Below, piece after piece: positions 24,704-34,264 of a DNA stretch of 64,000 nt; positions within the stretch are counted from its first letter, which is position 1, and each line of letters opens with the position of its first letter. Origin of the DNA: Marinobacter sp. S0848L (GTDB lineage Bacteria > Pseudomonadota > Gammaproteobacteria > Pseudomonadales > Oleiphilaceae); NCBI RefSeq assembly GCF_023016065.1, contig NZ_JALKAQ010000007.1, positions 1 through 64,000 of the forward strand, in the 5' to 3' direction. The position numbers were made by a program, and so were the translations under genes. The notes beneath the pieces were generated by a model. That model did no database searches, had not been told where the DNA came from, and saw nothing but the letters and a program-made list of their open reading frames with translations.

Positions 24704-24781
24704 CCCGGGAGCCATTGCAGCGACCGGGGCAGCTTCTCTGCCAGACCCCGGTTGCTTCAGGCTCCGGGGTTTTCTGTTGTT
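24704..24781 (+). promoter_or_regulatory. Terminator-like leader hairpin (possible attenuator)
   Basis: Outer stem CCCGGGAGCC/GGCTCCGGGG (24704-24713 with 24760-24769, one mismatch) encloses inner stem GCGACCGGGG/CCCCGGTTGC (24720-24729 with 24746-24755). TTTTCTGTTGTT follows at once. This has the form of an intrinsic terminator between the promoter and the ATG at 24809. Confidence 0.55.
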
Positions 24782-24808
24782 GCAGCAGCAAAAGGCAAGG
24801 AGAAGACA

Positions 24809-25081
24809 ATGAAAAGACAACCAATGAGGCGGGCCGCTAACCAGCCAATCAGCAACCGCAATGCCCCGGTCAAAAGACCAGAGAAGCTGCCGCTACTCGA
24901 TGCCATTTGCAAGAAGCTGAACCAGCGCGTCAATCTGGACGATGAACAGCGCGTGCTGGGGGTGTACGAACGAGGCTGGATTTTTAACGGGGTGTTAAGC
25001 AACCTTGACGGTGCCGAAGCTCGGTACGTCAGGGCATTGGCAACCCGCTACAATTCATGGATTGCTCGCCAGGTCGCGTAG
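24809..25081 (+). CDS. Small basic protein of unknown function
   Basis: A 90-residue protein from the ATG at 24809, which has AAGGAG 7 bases upstream; the longer reading frame from 24752 begins inside the leader hairpin and is not credible. The first 35 residues are basic and probably disordered (KRQPMRRAANQPISNRNAPVKR). The rest looks helical and folded (LLDAICKKLNQRVNLDDEQRVLGVYERGWIFNGVLSNLDGAEARYVRALATRY). No family recognised. Its structured leader suggests post-initiation control. Confidence 0.65.
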   Translation: MKRQPMRRAANQPISNRNAPVKRPEKLPLLDAICKKLNQRVNLDDEQRVLGVYERGWIFNGVLSNLDGAEARYVRALATRYNSWIARQVA

Positions 25082-25109
25082 TTTATCGCCAGGCCAGCGG
25101 CTGAACCGG

Positions 25110-25523
25110 TTAATGCGGCCGGTTCAGCCCTTCGATCAAGGCCATATCGCCGCCATGGACCATGGCAAAGTTGTTGACCACATCGTGGATCTTTTCCTGC
25201 GAATAAGGCTTAACAACGTATCCGTTTGCGCCAGCGCTGATGGCGCGCTGAATGCTCTCGATCGAGTCATCAGCCGTTACCAGCACAATGTGTTGCTCCT
25301 TCCTCTCCGCTTTAAACGCAGCCATCAACTCATGGCCGTTGCCATCCGGCAAACCCAGGTCCAGCAGTACGATGTGAAACTCGCTGGCATCGAACGCCGC
25401 GCGTGCTGAGGCGGCGTCCGCACATTCTTCCACCTCGGTCGCACCCGCTTTTTGCAACATGCCAACCAATCGTTCACGCATCAACGGTTCGTCTTCAACG
25501 ACCAAAACTCTAAGATCACTCAT
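25110..25523 (-). CDS. Single-domain response regulator (CheY-like)
   Basis: A 137-residue receiver domain without output domain. VLVVEDEPLMRERLVGML holds the acidic pocket, LLDLGLPDGNGHEL the phosphoacceptor Asp, VTADDS the Thr and VVKPYSQEKI the Lys. The ATG at 25523 has GAGG 9 bases upstream and is preferred over the GTG at 25538. It closes a three-gene unit with a membrane protein and a large hybrid kinase, whose HPt domain is the natural phosphate donor (inference). Confidence 0.88.
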   Translation of the reverse strand: MSDLRVLVVEDEPLMRERLVGMLQKAGATEVEECADAASARAAFDASEFHIVLLDLGLPDGNGHELMAAFKAERKEQHIVLVTADDSIESIQRAISAGANGYVVKPYSQEKIHDVVNNFAMVHGGDMALIEGLNRPH

Positions 25524-25554
25524 TTCACAGTACCTCACCTGTTAATCTGTCCAT

Positions 25555-26100
25555 TCAGTGCGCGTCGTTGTCGGTTCGCCTCGGCAAATCCAGCGGGGGA
25601 TGGTCCACCACCCCCCGAGACACAGAGCTGTCTGAATAGACCTGCGACATGTCCCGCTCTGCCGGCTCGCCACGAGTCAGAATGTTGGCGACACTCACGG
25701 CGGTGGAGTAGAGCGAAATGGCAATGATCAATAAAACCGGCTGCACAAAAGCGACAAAACGGGGGATTTCAGCATTACTCATCATGCTCAACAACAATAT
25801 GATGGCCGGCCCCAACACCAAAAACAGCGTCAACGCGATAAAGAATACTATACGCTCTTTAAAGCGCCCCAGGTCCTGATTCGTCACCAAGCCCAATACA
25901 AACTTGCCCATCGCTAAACCGGCAAGAATAATGGCAGCAATGCTGAGGTCCGGTTGCATTAACGTATGGTACAGGTTGCCATCCCAAAGCCGCTTCATGG
26001 CAATGATCAAAAAAGGAAAGAGTACGAACAGGATGTCAGCGTAGGTGCCGTACATCATACTCAGTGAGTGTTGTTCCTGTCGGAGTTGGTTGTGGTTCAT
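25555..26100 (-). CDS. Four-helix membrane protein in a histidine kinase operon
   Basis: A 181-residue protein with four predicted membrane helices (about 20-37, 52-72, 85-107, 117-140) and a hydrophilic C-terminal tail of about 35 residues rich in Asp and Arg. Its ATG overlaps the stop of the hybrid kinase gene by 4 bases, so the two are made together. No family recognised. The position suggests a membrane partner or accessory sensor for the kinase. Confidence 0.8.
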   Translation of the reverse strand: MNHNQLRQEQHSLSMMYGTYADILFVLFPFLIIAMKRLWDGNLYHTLMQPDLSIAAIILAGLAMGKFVLGLVTNQDLGRFKERIVFFIALTLFLVLGPAIILLLSMMSNAEIPRFVAFVQPVLLIIAISLYSTAVSVANILTRGEPAERDMSQVYSDSSVSRGVVDHPPLDLPRRTDNDAH

Positions 26101-29100
26101 ACATCGGATCCTGTGTTATCACCAAGCCCTTGACCCGTCTCTGCCAAGGCGCGATTAATCATGTCGTTAAGCTTCTCCAATCCGGCGTGAATACGCTGCC
26201 AATCCGGCATGTCACTCCGAATGTGCCGCTCTAACACCGCCGCTTGTTCGGTCAGCAACGGATAGCCCATAGCACCGGCGGTGCCTTTAATCTGATGGTT
26301 TTCGAGCTGCAAACTGGCCAGGTCGTGGCGAGCCAACGCGTCGTTCATGCGCTGTTGCCGGTCAGCCAGCCCGGCCAGAAATCGTGACGACAAATAGCCG
26401 ATATCTTCATCATTCGCATCGTCTGTGCCTCTGCTCAGGTAACGATCCAGCAACGCCTGCAAGTGGGTGTGGTCGATGGGCTTACGCAGAACACCGTCAC
26501 AGCCCGCGCTCAACAGCGCATCGGTTTCTGATTGATCGCCTCCGGTAAAGGCAATGATCGGTCGCCTGAAGCCGGTTTGCCGTAACAGCCGGGTGGCTTC
26601 AACGCCATCCATTCCGGGCAAGAACCGATCCATCAACACCAGATGGACCGTGTCGGCCAAAGCCGTGCGTACCGCCTCTTCACCGTTAGCCGCTAGCACG
26701 GGGTCCGCGCCGATACGTTTGAGCATGCGCTCAACCAAGCGCCGGTTGTCATCGTTATCTTCCACCACCAGCACCCGCCCGTTATACAAGGTAGGTGCCG
26801 GCTCCGCATCGTGCCCCAAATACTTCGCCAAGGTCTGATAGAACTCTTGCTTATCAATGGGCTTAGCCAGATATCCGTTACACCCGGCTTTCCGGTATTC
26901 GGCAATGTCCTCGGTCATCACGTTGGCCGTTAACGCGACAATGGGGGTATTTACCCCCGCTTCCCGCAACGCCAGCGTCGCGTCGCGGCCATTCATGATC
27001 GGCATCTGAATATCCATCAGGATGAGGTCGAACGCTTCTTTGGTGGCCCGCTCAAGCGCCTCCGCACCGTTCGGAACATGGACCAGCTCGGCGCCCGTTC
27101 GCTCCACCAGCAAGGTCACCAAACGTTGATTCAGCTCGTTATCTTCGGCGCACAGAATACGCCCTTTCAGAGCTGGTGCGGCCACCATCGGAATCGCCCG
27201 GCGCCGTTCAATGAACTCGGACGCGTCCCTCAAAAAGTGGCACTCATTCAGCGGGCCCGTGCTGATGGTCGCTTCAAATTCGCTGCCTTCACCATAGGTG
27301 CTGTCTACCCGAATGCTGCCACCCAGCAATTCGGCCAAACGAAGAGAAATGCTCAAGCCGAGGCCGCTACCGCCATATTGCCGGGCGATCGCGCTGCTGC
27401 CTTGCGCAAACGGGTCAAACAACCGGTCGATTTGCTCGGGCTTCATGCCGATGCCGGTATCCACAACCCGGGCATGCAACATTTCGCGCTCACGATCGCA
27501 CCTGACAATCAGGGAGATCGAACCCGTTTCCGTAAATTTTAGCGAATTTCCACACAAGTTGATGATTATCTGCCGAAAACGCGTGGGGTCTGTCTGAATC
27601 TTTTCGGGCAGTGGATAATCACAAATAACGCTGAATTCGAGACCTTTGTCGTTAGCTTTTGGCTCGAAAAAGGCGCGTATTTCGTCCAGCATTTCCGGCA
27701 AGTTAACCGGCACCACATCGACATCGAGTTTGTTGGCATCAATTTTCGAATGGTCCAGTATGTCGTTGACCAACTCAAGCAGATGCCGGCCGCTTCGTAC
27801 CACGGTTTCTGCGCTGTTACGCTTTTCGCTTTCGCTCAGGTCGGAGTCAAGCAGCGTCTCGCCATAGCCGATAATGGCAGCCAACGGTGTCCGGATCTCA
27901 TGGCTCATATTCGCCAGAAACTGGCTTTTCGCCTGCGCCGAATTCCGGGCCAGCTCTTTCTCCAGTCGCTCTTGCTCACGCTCGCGTTCAATCTGCAGTC
28001 GCTGATGGCTTTCGGTGGTATCAATGCAGGTGCCTTCCAAATGCATTGGCCTGCCTTCTGCGTCATAAACGGTGTGCAGCGAAATCGTGACCCAGCGTTC
28101 CTCACCGCTTCGAGTCAGGTACTTGGCTTCCACCCCTTTGACGGTGCCGGTCCTTTCCAACTGATCGACAACCAAGCGCCGCAGCAAATCATCGGCAATG
28201 CAGGTATCTAGTACGTCGGGATTCGTTTGCAATAACTCATGCCGGTTCGGGTAGCCTAATAACTCCGCCATAGCGGGGTTCACGGTCACAAAACGGCGCT
28301 CCGGAGACATCTGAAAGACCCCTTCAATCACGTTGTCGAACAACGATTGATAGCGCCGGAGATTGGCCAGTGCCTTTTTGTTCCACGCCAGGGCATCGCC
28401 CTGCACCTGCTTGATCCGGTCGGCCAGCGCAAATGAGAACAGAATGACCTGAGCAGTAATCCCGAACTGGGGGGTATAACTGGTGAAGGTGTTCAGGGGC
28501 AAATAGCCGATGACGGTGAATCCGTATATCCCAAAACCGATCAATGCCGCTGTCCAGGCAAAAAAATGCGCTCTGGCCGCCGGATTGTAATGCCGCCATG
28601 ACAGATAGCTCACCACGATCAGAATACTGCTCAGGAGAATGGAGGCCACGACTATCCATTCCATGGATACCGAGTAAGGCATAAACAGAGCCATGACAAA
28701 GGTGGCCACCACTGCATGCATGCATACCATCAACACCTTGTCGAGGTCTGGCGATCGTTGCCGTGTTTCCAGCAAGGCCCGCGCGAACAGCAACCCGAAA
28801 AACCAGGTGAAAATAATGTGGAAGTGAAGATATTCTTTGCTCAGAAGCAACGGTCGCTCATCAAACAGCTGAATTCCGTGCACTTGTTCAGTCGCCGTAA
28901 ACACCACAGCCGACACTAGATAGAGCAAGTAATAGATATTACTGGGTTCACGAACCGATACCGCCACGAACAGGTTGTAAGCAAGAATGGCAAGGATCGC
29001 GCCGAGCAAAATGCCACGGACCACCTCATCGACAGCCACCTTGGCAATGTACTCATCGCGCGGCCACAGAGTGATGGGTAATCGGAAGGTATTTTTGTTG

Positions 29101-29624
29101 GTGACACGCAGAAAAATGGTGGTGGGCGCATCGGGCTGCAAGGTCAAGCGAAAGGTGGGGTTGGGCACTGCCAAATCCCGATCGCGCCAATTATCGTAAT
29201 AGCCGGCACGGCGCTCTTCTACCAGGTGGCCATCCCGAACAACGTACAAACGAACATCGTCCACCAGCGGCAAAGCCAGCTCAAGCATCCAGTCCGCGGA
29301 CTTTCTCAGTTCCCGTGTGCCGATATCCAACCGTGTCCAGTACGCCGATTCGGTGTAGCCAAAGTTGAGCACACCTTCGTAATGGCGATTGAATCTACCG
29401 AGGGGCAGGTTGCGTACTTCGTCGAAGCTCAGGCTTTGATCCGGGTCCTCCAGATAGGCCAGACAACCGTTGAGATCGCGAATACCTTCGCTGCCATTCC
29501 CCAACGACAACACGCCGTTACGGCACCCGGGCTGTGCAAAGGTTTGGGAAGGTAGGGCAATCACAAACAAAAACAGGCCCATCAGGAACACCCGGACCCA
29601 GGTATCGCGTAACCGTTGCTGCAA
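26097..29624 (-). CDS. 7TMR-DISM hybrid histidine kinase with two receivers and HPt
   Basis: A 1175-residue sensor kinase. Order: signal peptide; periplasmic 7TMR-DISMED2-like domain (about 45-180); seven membrane helices (about 190-390); PAS/PAC (about 415-535); coiled coil; HisKA with NMSHEIRTPLAAIIGYGE; HATPase with GLGLSISLRLAELLGG; receiver 1 (ILCAEDNELNQRL, LILMDIQMPIMNG); receiver 2 (VLVVEDNDDNRR, LVLMDRFLPGMDG); C-terminal HPt with HQIKGTAGAMG. The start is TTG with GGAGAT upstream. The DISMED2 domain is expected to bind carbohydrate-like ligands. With the single-domain regulator downstream it forms a full phosphorelay. Signal and output unknown. Confidence 0.93.
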   Translation of the reverse strand: MQQRLRDTWVRVFLMGLFLFVIALPSQTFAQPGCRNGVLSLGNGSEGIRDLNGCLAYLEDPDQSLSFDEVRNLPLGRFNRHYEGVLNFGYTESAYWTRLDIGTRELRKSADWMLELALPLVDDVRLYVVRDGHLVEERRAGYYDNWRDRDLAVPNPTFRLTLQPDAPTTIFLRVTNKNTFRLPITLWPRDEYIAKVAVDEVVRGILLGAILAILAYNLFVAVSVREPSNIYYLLYLVSAVVFTATEQVHGIQLFDERPLLLSKEYLHFHIIFTWFFGLLFARALLETRQRSPDLDKVLMVCMHAVVATFVMALFMPYSVSMEWIVVASILLSSILIVVSYLSWRHYNPAARAHFFAWTAALIGFGIYGFTVIGYLPLNTFTSYTPQFGITAQVILFSFALADRIKQVQGDALAWNKKALANLRRYQSLFDNVIEGVFQMSPERRFVTVNPAMAELLGYPNRHELLQTNPDVLDTCIADDLLRRLVVDQLERTGTVKGVEAKYLTRSGEERWVTISLHTVYDAEGRPMHLEGTCIDTTESHQRLQIEREREQERLEKELARNSAQAKSQFLANMSHEIRTPLAAIIGYGETLLDSDLSESEKRNSAETVVRSGRHLLELVNDILDHSKIDANKLDVDVVPVNLPEMLDEIRAFFEPKANDKGLEFSVICDYPLPEKIQTDPTRFRQIIINLCGNSLKFTETGSISLIVRCDREREMLHARVVDTGIGMKPEQIDRLFDPFAQGSSAIARQYGGSGLGLSISLRLAELLGGSIRVDSTYGEGSEFEATISTGPLNECHFLRDASEFIERRRAIPMVAAPALKGRILCAEDNELNQRLVTLLVERTGAELVHVPNGAEALERATKEAFDLILMDIQMPIMNGRDATLALREAGVNTPIVALTANVMTEDIAEYRKAGCNGYLAKPIDKQEFYQTLAKYLGHDAEPAPTLYNGRVLVVEDNDDNRRLVERMLKRIGADPVLAANGEEAVRTALADTVHLVLMDRFLPGMDGVEATRLLRQTGFRRPIIAFTGGDQSETDALLSAGCDGVLRKPIDHTHLQALLDRYLSRGTDDANDEDIGYLSSRFLAGLADRQQRMNDALARHDLASLQLENHQIKGTAGAMGYPLLTEQAAVLERHIRSDMPDWQRIHAGLEKLNDMINRALAETGQGLGDNTGSDV

Positions 29625-29725
29625 AATGTGATCTCCGAGCGGGCAGCTGTTTACTTTATCGTTTATTGTCAGCAGTCATCACTTTAGCTGTTCGCAATGG
29701 TTTTCGCACCCTGAGGTCACTCGAA

Positions 29726-30823
29726 ATGAGATCTGCTTTTCTCTATGCCACGCTTTCCATCGCCGTTGCCACAGCCTCCGGCTGCGGTTCGGACAGCTCC
29801 GGATCATCGGCACTAAACCCTGCCCGCGATGTTGACCTGACCTTTTCAACCTTTGATCTGACCAACACCCCTCAGGCACCGGACACTCTCGAACACACCC
29901 TGTTCAGCGATTACTACGCCGGCATAGAACCCCGTGGCGACGGTAACACCCCGGAAAACCGGGAAACGGCGAAAGACATTCGTCGTCATATCGATATCTT
30001 CATTGGCGCAACCCCCGCGGAGGATGGCAAAAGCTACGTCAAGGTACGGAACCCACTGGACTTGATGAAACAGGTCATCAGTGTGGGCAATGTGCAGAAC
30101 TTCGACGACGGGCGCCAGTACATCAGCGACCGGATCGGTCAAAGCACTGCGGGTACTTACAACACACGCAGTGCCGGTGCCAGCATCCGTTTTACTGATC
30201 AGGCGGCCACCAATGCCCAGCTGGCCCTCAACGACCGCGAGTGGCGGTACCAGACTCTCGACTGGCGCTATGTTCCGAAGACAACAAGTGAAAGCAGCCT
30301 GGATGAAAAGGTCTACCGCACCATCCAATACATCGCGCGCAGCGTCGATGCAGCCCAACAAGATCAACAGCCGGAATTGCTAAGCCTGCTTGCCGGGGCA
30401 CGTTTCAGCGCAACCCATTTCAGCGCTTCCGGTTATAACACGCCAGAGCTGGCCACGGCTGATTTTGTCAGTCGCAGTCATGGCGGAATCGAATTGCGTC
30501 AGGAATTCATAGGGGAAGAAAAAGACACGTTGTTCATCAAAAACAGCGATCAGCCGGTCATCGATTACAGCAGTCACGGCGTGGTACTTACGGAAACCAA
30601 CCCGGACTGTCAGCGTGTCGAGTTGAATTACACCATGAGCGAGGTGCAGATTTACACCTCACACAACGAGCCGGCCAGAATAGAAGATCCGGAAGCCAAT
30701 CCGGACGATTACGAAAATTCAGAGGATGTACCAACCGTTCCCAACCCGGACTACTGCGTCAACCAAAGCAAAAATGACGCTAAAGTCGTTTGGAATACGG
30801 TGCCTACGGCTCACCGCCAATAG
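29726..30823 (+). CDS. Putative lipoprotein of unknown function
   Basis: A 365-residue protein from the ATG at 29726 (GAGG 10 bases upstream). The earlier in-frame start gives a basic extension lying over the promoter region of the kinase gene. Signal peptide YATLSIAVATASGC with a lipobox-like end at Cys 20, then an acidic, Thr/Asn-rich mature part. It begins with DVDLTFSTFDLTNTPQAPDTLEHTL and ends with a tail containing PNPDYCVN. No family recognised. It is divergent from the kinase gene and might work with it. Confidence 0.72.
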   Translation: MRSAFLYATLSIAVATASGCGSDSSGSSALNPARDVDLTFSTFDLTNTPQAPDTLEHTLFSDYYAGIEPRGDGNTPENRETAKDIRRHIDIFIGATPAEDGKSYVKVRNPLDLMKQVISVGNVQNFDDGRQYISDRIGQSTAGTYNTRSAGASIRFTDQAATNAQLALNDREWRYQTLDWRYVPKTTSESSLDEKVYRTIQYIARSVDAAQQDQQPELLSLLAGARFSATHFSASGYNTPELATADFVSRSHGGIELRQEFIGEEKDTLFIKNSDQPVIDYSSHGVVLTETNPDCQRVELNYTMSEVQIYTSHNEPARIEDPEANPDDYENSEDVPTVPNPDYCVNQSKNDAKVVWNTVPTAHRQ

Positions 30824-30826
30824 GCA

Positions 30827-31054
30827 TTACATGTCCCAATTTTGCAAAAAGCCTCGTTTTCGCTCGATCATCCGCTCATAGGCTGAGATGATGATCTCGG
30901 CGTGCGGGGCCTGGGTCAGCTTCAGGGTATCAATCCGGCGTTCCAGTTTCCGGACTTCATCGCATACCTGTTGGCGCACGTGCGTTCGGACACTGTCGTA
31001 CTGCCCCAGCTCAACACGCGAGGCATCAGGTATCGGTATATTTGATCGGTTCAT
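30827..31054 (-). CDS. Small coiled-coil hypothetical protein
   Basis: A 75-residue protein from the ATG at 31054, which has GAGGTG upstream. Residues about 20-55 form a charged helix (VRTHVRQQVCDEVRKLERRIDTLKL) likely to make a coiled coil, followed by PHAEIIISAYERMIERKRGFLQNW. No signal peptide and no known family. It lies between a convergent lipoprotein gene (3 bases away) and the serine hydrolase gene upstream. Confidence 0.6.
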   Translation of the reverse strand: MNRSNIPIPDASRVELGQYDSVRTHVRQQVCDEVRKLERRIDTLKLTQAPHAEIIISAYERMIERKRGFLQNWDM

Positions 31055-31120
31055 GCAGTGGCACCTCATCCATTGAGATCATTGGCAATCCTAAACCTGT
31101 TTGCCATCTTGCCAAACTGT

Positions 31121-31159
31121 CAGACAAAAAACAATAAAATGAAAAAGGTTTCATTTTAT
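31121..31159 (-). terminator. AT-rich intrinsic terminator of the serine hydrolase gene
   Basis: On the minus strand ATAAAATGAAA-CCTT-TTTCATTTTAT (perfect 11-base stem, 31134-31159) followed by TGTTTTTTGTC. The stem includes the stop codon of the serine hydrolase gene. Confidence 0.75.
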
Positions 31160-32442
31160 GCCGGAGTTAGCCGTCTCTCTTGCTCCGGCAATATCGGAAA
31201 CTGCTTGGTAACAGTGTAGACAAACCGGGCAAGCGATGGGATGTGATGACCCACGATCGGGAACCCGGTATTCAGCAGACTGACCGAGATATCCCTGGCG
31301 GAATCCGCCCAACACATTTTGTTAATCAGACCGATATGGCCAAACGCATGGCGACTTTGCGGCCCCCAAAGACCAACCGGATTGCCTCCCAGCATCATCC
31401 CGGCACTAAAGCGCATGGGCACCAACATGGTACGGTCCAGCTGCATGGAACCGAATTGCTGGATAGCACGGCGGATGGTTAACTCGCTACAAATACGCTT
31501 GCCTTGCCAAATACCGCCATCCAGCATCATCTGGAAAAAGCGATTCATTTCCTCGGCCGTACCGCACAGATTACCCGCCGGGATGACCGCTTCCTGAAAA
31601 CGCGGGTCATTGGTTACCTGTTCGACGGTTTTGATATCGCCACCCAAGGCTCGATTCACCACCCAGGATACCGGGAAGCGAGGCGTTGGGCCGGTGGCGT
31701 AGTTTGATGCCAATTCATGCAGGTGGTCCTGAGCCACGCCGTAGGTGAACCACGTCATCCCCATGGGCTTGCGCAAATACTTATCCAGATAATTCTCGAT
31801 GGTGTCGCCGGTGACTCTCTCCAGCACCCGTTGCAGCACAAAGCCACCGGTAATCGCATGGTAGGCCACTTTGGCACCATCCACTTCTACCGGCCTGGCC
31901 TCACACAGCAAACGCCACACTTCGTCCCTGTTCCACAACACATCGATGGGGGTATCTTTTGCAATCGCGGGAATGCCGCCCCGGTGCGACAAAATCTGAT
32001 GCACCGTGATGGTGCGCTTGCCGTTCTTTGCAAACTCCGGACAGTAGTACGACACCGGGTCCGTCAGGTTAACCAGACCTTGCTCCGCTAACATATGCAT
32101 TAGCAATGCGGTTACGGCCTTGGAGGCCGAGAAATAGCAAATCGGGGTTTCTGTGCTCATCAGAGTTTTCGGCAAACGCGAGTCATCGTTCGGGCCGTTG
32201 CCGTGAACATGCCCGATGGCCCGATGCAGCACCTGTTCGCCGCGATACCTCAACGAAAGCTGTATGCCCGGATGCACCCCGGTGCGATACAACGACTCGA
32301 CACTCTGCCAGATAGATTCGACCTCGCCTTGAGACAGGTTCACTCGCTCTGGGCGCTCACCTGCGCTGTCGCGAAAGGTGACGGAGGAGAGGTCCTGAGG
32401 AACCTTGAAGGTGTGCAAAGCACGGCGGGCGAGTGAATGCAT
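31156..32442 (-). CDS. Serine hydrolase of the class C beta-lactamase family
   Basis: A 428-residue protein of the beta-lactamase/esterase EstB fold. The nucleophile motif is SASK in CYFSASKAVTALLMHMLAEQG, the tyrosine motif YHA lies in KVAYHAITGGFVLQ, and HIGLINKM is the third motif region near the C-terminus. No signal peptide is evident, so it is probably a cytoplasmic esterase or lipase rather than a resistance enzyme. It stands alone with its own terminator. Confidence 0.88.
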   Translation of the reverse strand: MHSLARRALHTFKVPQDLSSVTFRDSAGERPERVNLSQGEVESIWQSVESLYRTGVHPGIQLSLRYRGEQVLHRAIGHVHGNGPNDDSRLPKTLMSTETPICYFSASKAVTALLMHMLAEQGLVNLTDPVSYYCPEFAKNGKRTITVHQILSHRGGIPAIAKDTPIDVLWNRDEVWRLLCEARPVEVDGAKVAYHAITGGFVLQRVLERVTGDTIENYLDKYLRKPMGMTWFTYGVAQDHLHELASNYATGPTPRFPVSWVVNRALGGDIKTVEQVTNDPRFQEAVIPAGNLCGTAEEMNRFFQMMLDGGIWQGKRICSELTIRRAIQQFGSMQLDRTMLVPMRFSAGMMLGGNPVGLWGPQSRHAFGHIGLINKMCWADSARDISVSLLNTGFPIVGHHIPSLARFVYTVTKQFPILPEQERRLTPA

Positions 32443-32513
32443 AACAAGCGCCTTTATTTTCAGAGTGACGGGTTTCGCTTCCTCCGGGAGCTGCTTACCC
32501 CTGAAGTACGGTT

Positions 32514-33737
32514 TTATGTCACTTCATTATGTACGGGCTGTGCCGGCTGCGCTATGGCCACGCAGTCGCGACCCTGCATTTTGGCCCGATACATCGCTTT
32601 ATCGGCCTCTGCTGACAACTCTTCAACCGTGGTTCCGTGTACCGGGTACACGGCGACACCAATACTTGCGGTGACCGAAACACAGTCACCCGTCGTCAGA
32701 CTAACCGGTTTTTCACGCACAGCCAGTCGCAATCTTTCAGCGGTATCCATAGCTTCGGTTTGCCCCATTTCCGGCAAGACAACCACGAACTCCTCACCCC
32801 CGAACCGGCCTACAGAATCTACGCCACGCACGCTGCTATCCAGAATCTGGGTGGCGGTGGATAACACAAGGTCGCCGGCGGCATGGCCGTAACTGTCGTT
32901 CACTTTTTTAAAATGATCGAAATCGATCCACAGCACCGCCAAGGACCGGTGATAGCGGTGCGCACGCTCTAATTCTTCGGCCAGAACCCGGCTCAACTCG
33001 CGACGGTTCAATAGCCCGGTCAGCGAGTCTTTTGTCGCCAGCTCCTCCAACTCTTGCTCAAGCGCCTTTCGTTTGGAAACATCCAGAACAATCCCTTCAA
33101 ACAAACGGGTGCCATCATCGCCAGTTAAACCGGTCCCTCTGGCCCAAACCCAAATGTCCCGGCCACCTTTACAGGTGATCGGAAATTCGATGGAAAAGAA
33201 CCCGTTCTGGCGAATCGAATTTTCGGCTTCTGTGGCTATGGCCCGACGACGGTTGTCGTCCATCAGGCCGGATTCGCTGAGAGAACCTTTTGCCATCAAT
33301 TCGCCGGCACTGTAACCGGTCAGCTCTTCACAGCCATCAGAAATGAAAAGAAAGCTGCCGGCATGATCATTTCTGAAGCGAAACGCCATACCCGGCAAAT
33401 TATTCAGCAGAACCGTCAACTGCCGTTCATGTTCACGCATTACCTTGCGCTGGCGAATCTGCAGCAAAAGCAGCAAGCGGTCTTTGTGGAGCTGGCGAAA
33501 CATGACGAAAAACAAGGTGAAGCCCGTCACCCCAACAAATAAAAAGCCCTTCCAGGTTTGGACCTTCGACAGCGTACGGGCATCCGGGAACCAGACCTCC
33601 GCCAGCTGATCGGAGAATTGGATCCAAGCCAGCCCCACCAGCAAATACACAAAGGCCGCCCACAGCGCACGTCGCAATGGGCTGCGATTCGCCTGCAGCG
33701 GCTCTGTGCTGCTGTCCTCGGGTGGACCCTGACGCAT
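32514..33737 (-). CDS. Membrane PAS-GGDEF diguanylate cyclase
   Basis: A 407-residue enzyme that makes c-di-GMP. Two membrane helices at about 24-43 and 66-82 with a short loop between, then a PAS/PAC domain (about 107-225) and a GGDEF domain (about 230-395). The active site is RFGGEEF, and RGVD five residues before it is an intact RxxD inhibitory site, so feedback control by c-di-GMP is expected. No EAL domain. It has its own transcription unit and diverges from the cytochrome c operon. Confidence 0.92.
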   Translation of the reverse strand: MRQGPPEDSSTEPLQANRSPLRRALWAAFVYLLVGLAWIQFSDQLAEVWFPDARTLSKVQTWKGFLFVGVTGFTLFFVMFRQLHKDRLLLLLQIRQRKVMREHERQLTVLLNNLPGMAFRFRNDHAGSFLFISDGCEELTGYSAGELMAKGSLSESGLMDDNRRRAIATEAENSIRQNGFFSIEFPITCKGGRDIWVWARGTGLTGDDGTRLFEGIVLDVSKRKALEQELEELATKDSLTGLLNRRELSRVLAEELERAHRYHRSLAVLWIDFDHFKKVNDSYGHAAGDLVLSTATQILDSSVRGVDSVGRFGGEEFVVVLPEMGQTEAMDTAERLRLAVREKPVSLTTGDCVSVTASIGVAVYPVHGTTVEELSAEADKAMYRAKMQGRDCVAIAQPAQPVHNEVT

Positions 33738-33868
33738 GGAAATACCTTGTCTGACATTCTTATCCTTACTTCAAAGGTAGCCACTGTCAGGATCAGAGTC
33801 GAGTCTGACTTGCTTTTAACGCCAAGTTAGTCAAAAATAAACGTGACACTCAATTACGTTTACTGATC

Positions 33869-34255
33869 ATGATGCGATTTAACTGTTCATTAACATCCGC
33901 TCTTTGGGCTATTTTTGCGTTACTGGCCATCACCCTGTCAACCGCCTGTACCAATACCTCCCCCCCTTCAGAAGAGGTCATCGAGTACGCCCGCTCGGCT
34001 ACCCCCGACAACCCGGAAACGGCGGAAATCTATCAACGTTCCTGCATGGCTTGCCACGGCAACGGCACCTCCGATGCGCCACTGACCGGTGATCAAACCG
34101 CGTGGCAACCCCGCATGGAGAAAGGCATGGATACACTGCTGAATAACGTTGTATCGGGCATGGGCGGCATGCCCCCTTATGGCCTTTGCATGGATTGTAA
34201 CGCCGCCGACTTTCAGGCGCTGATCACTTTTATGGCAACATCAGCGCAGAATTAG
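33869..34255 (+). CDS. Cytochrome c5-like monoheme protein
   Basis: A 128-residue protein with an N-terminal signal (LWAIFALLAITLSTAC; the Cys after LSTA could be a lipobox). The heme site is CMACH, and GMGGMPPYG holds the likely axial Met. A second pair, CMDC, near the end is typical of cytochrome c5. It is the first gene of a tight operon (9 and 6 bases between genes) with an FAD lactone oxidase and an alanine-racemase-fold protein, so it probably accepts electrons from the oxidase (inference). Confidence 0.88.
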   Translation: MMRFNCSLTSALWAIFALLAITLSTACTNTSPPSEEVIEYARSATPDNPETAEIYQRSCMACHGNGTSDAPLTGDQTAWQPRMEKGMDTLLNNVVSGMGGMPPYGLCMDCNAADFQALITFMATSAQN

Positions 34256-34264
34256 GAGCAGAAG

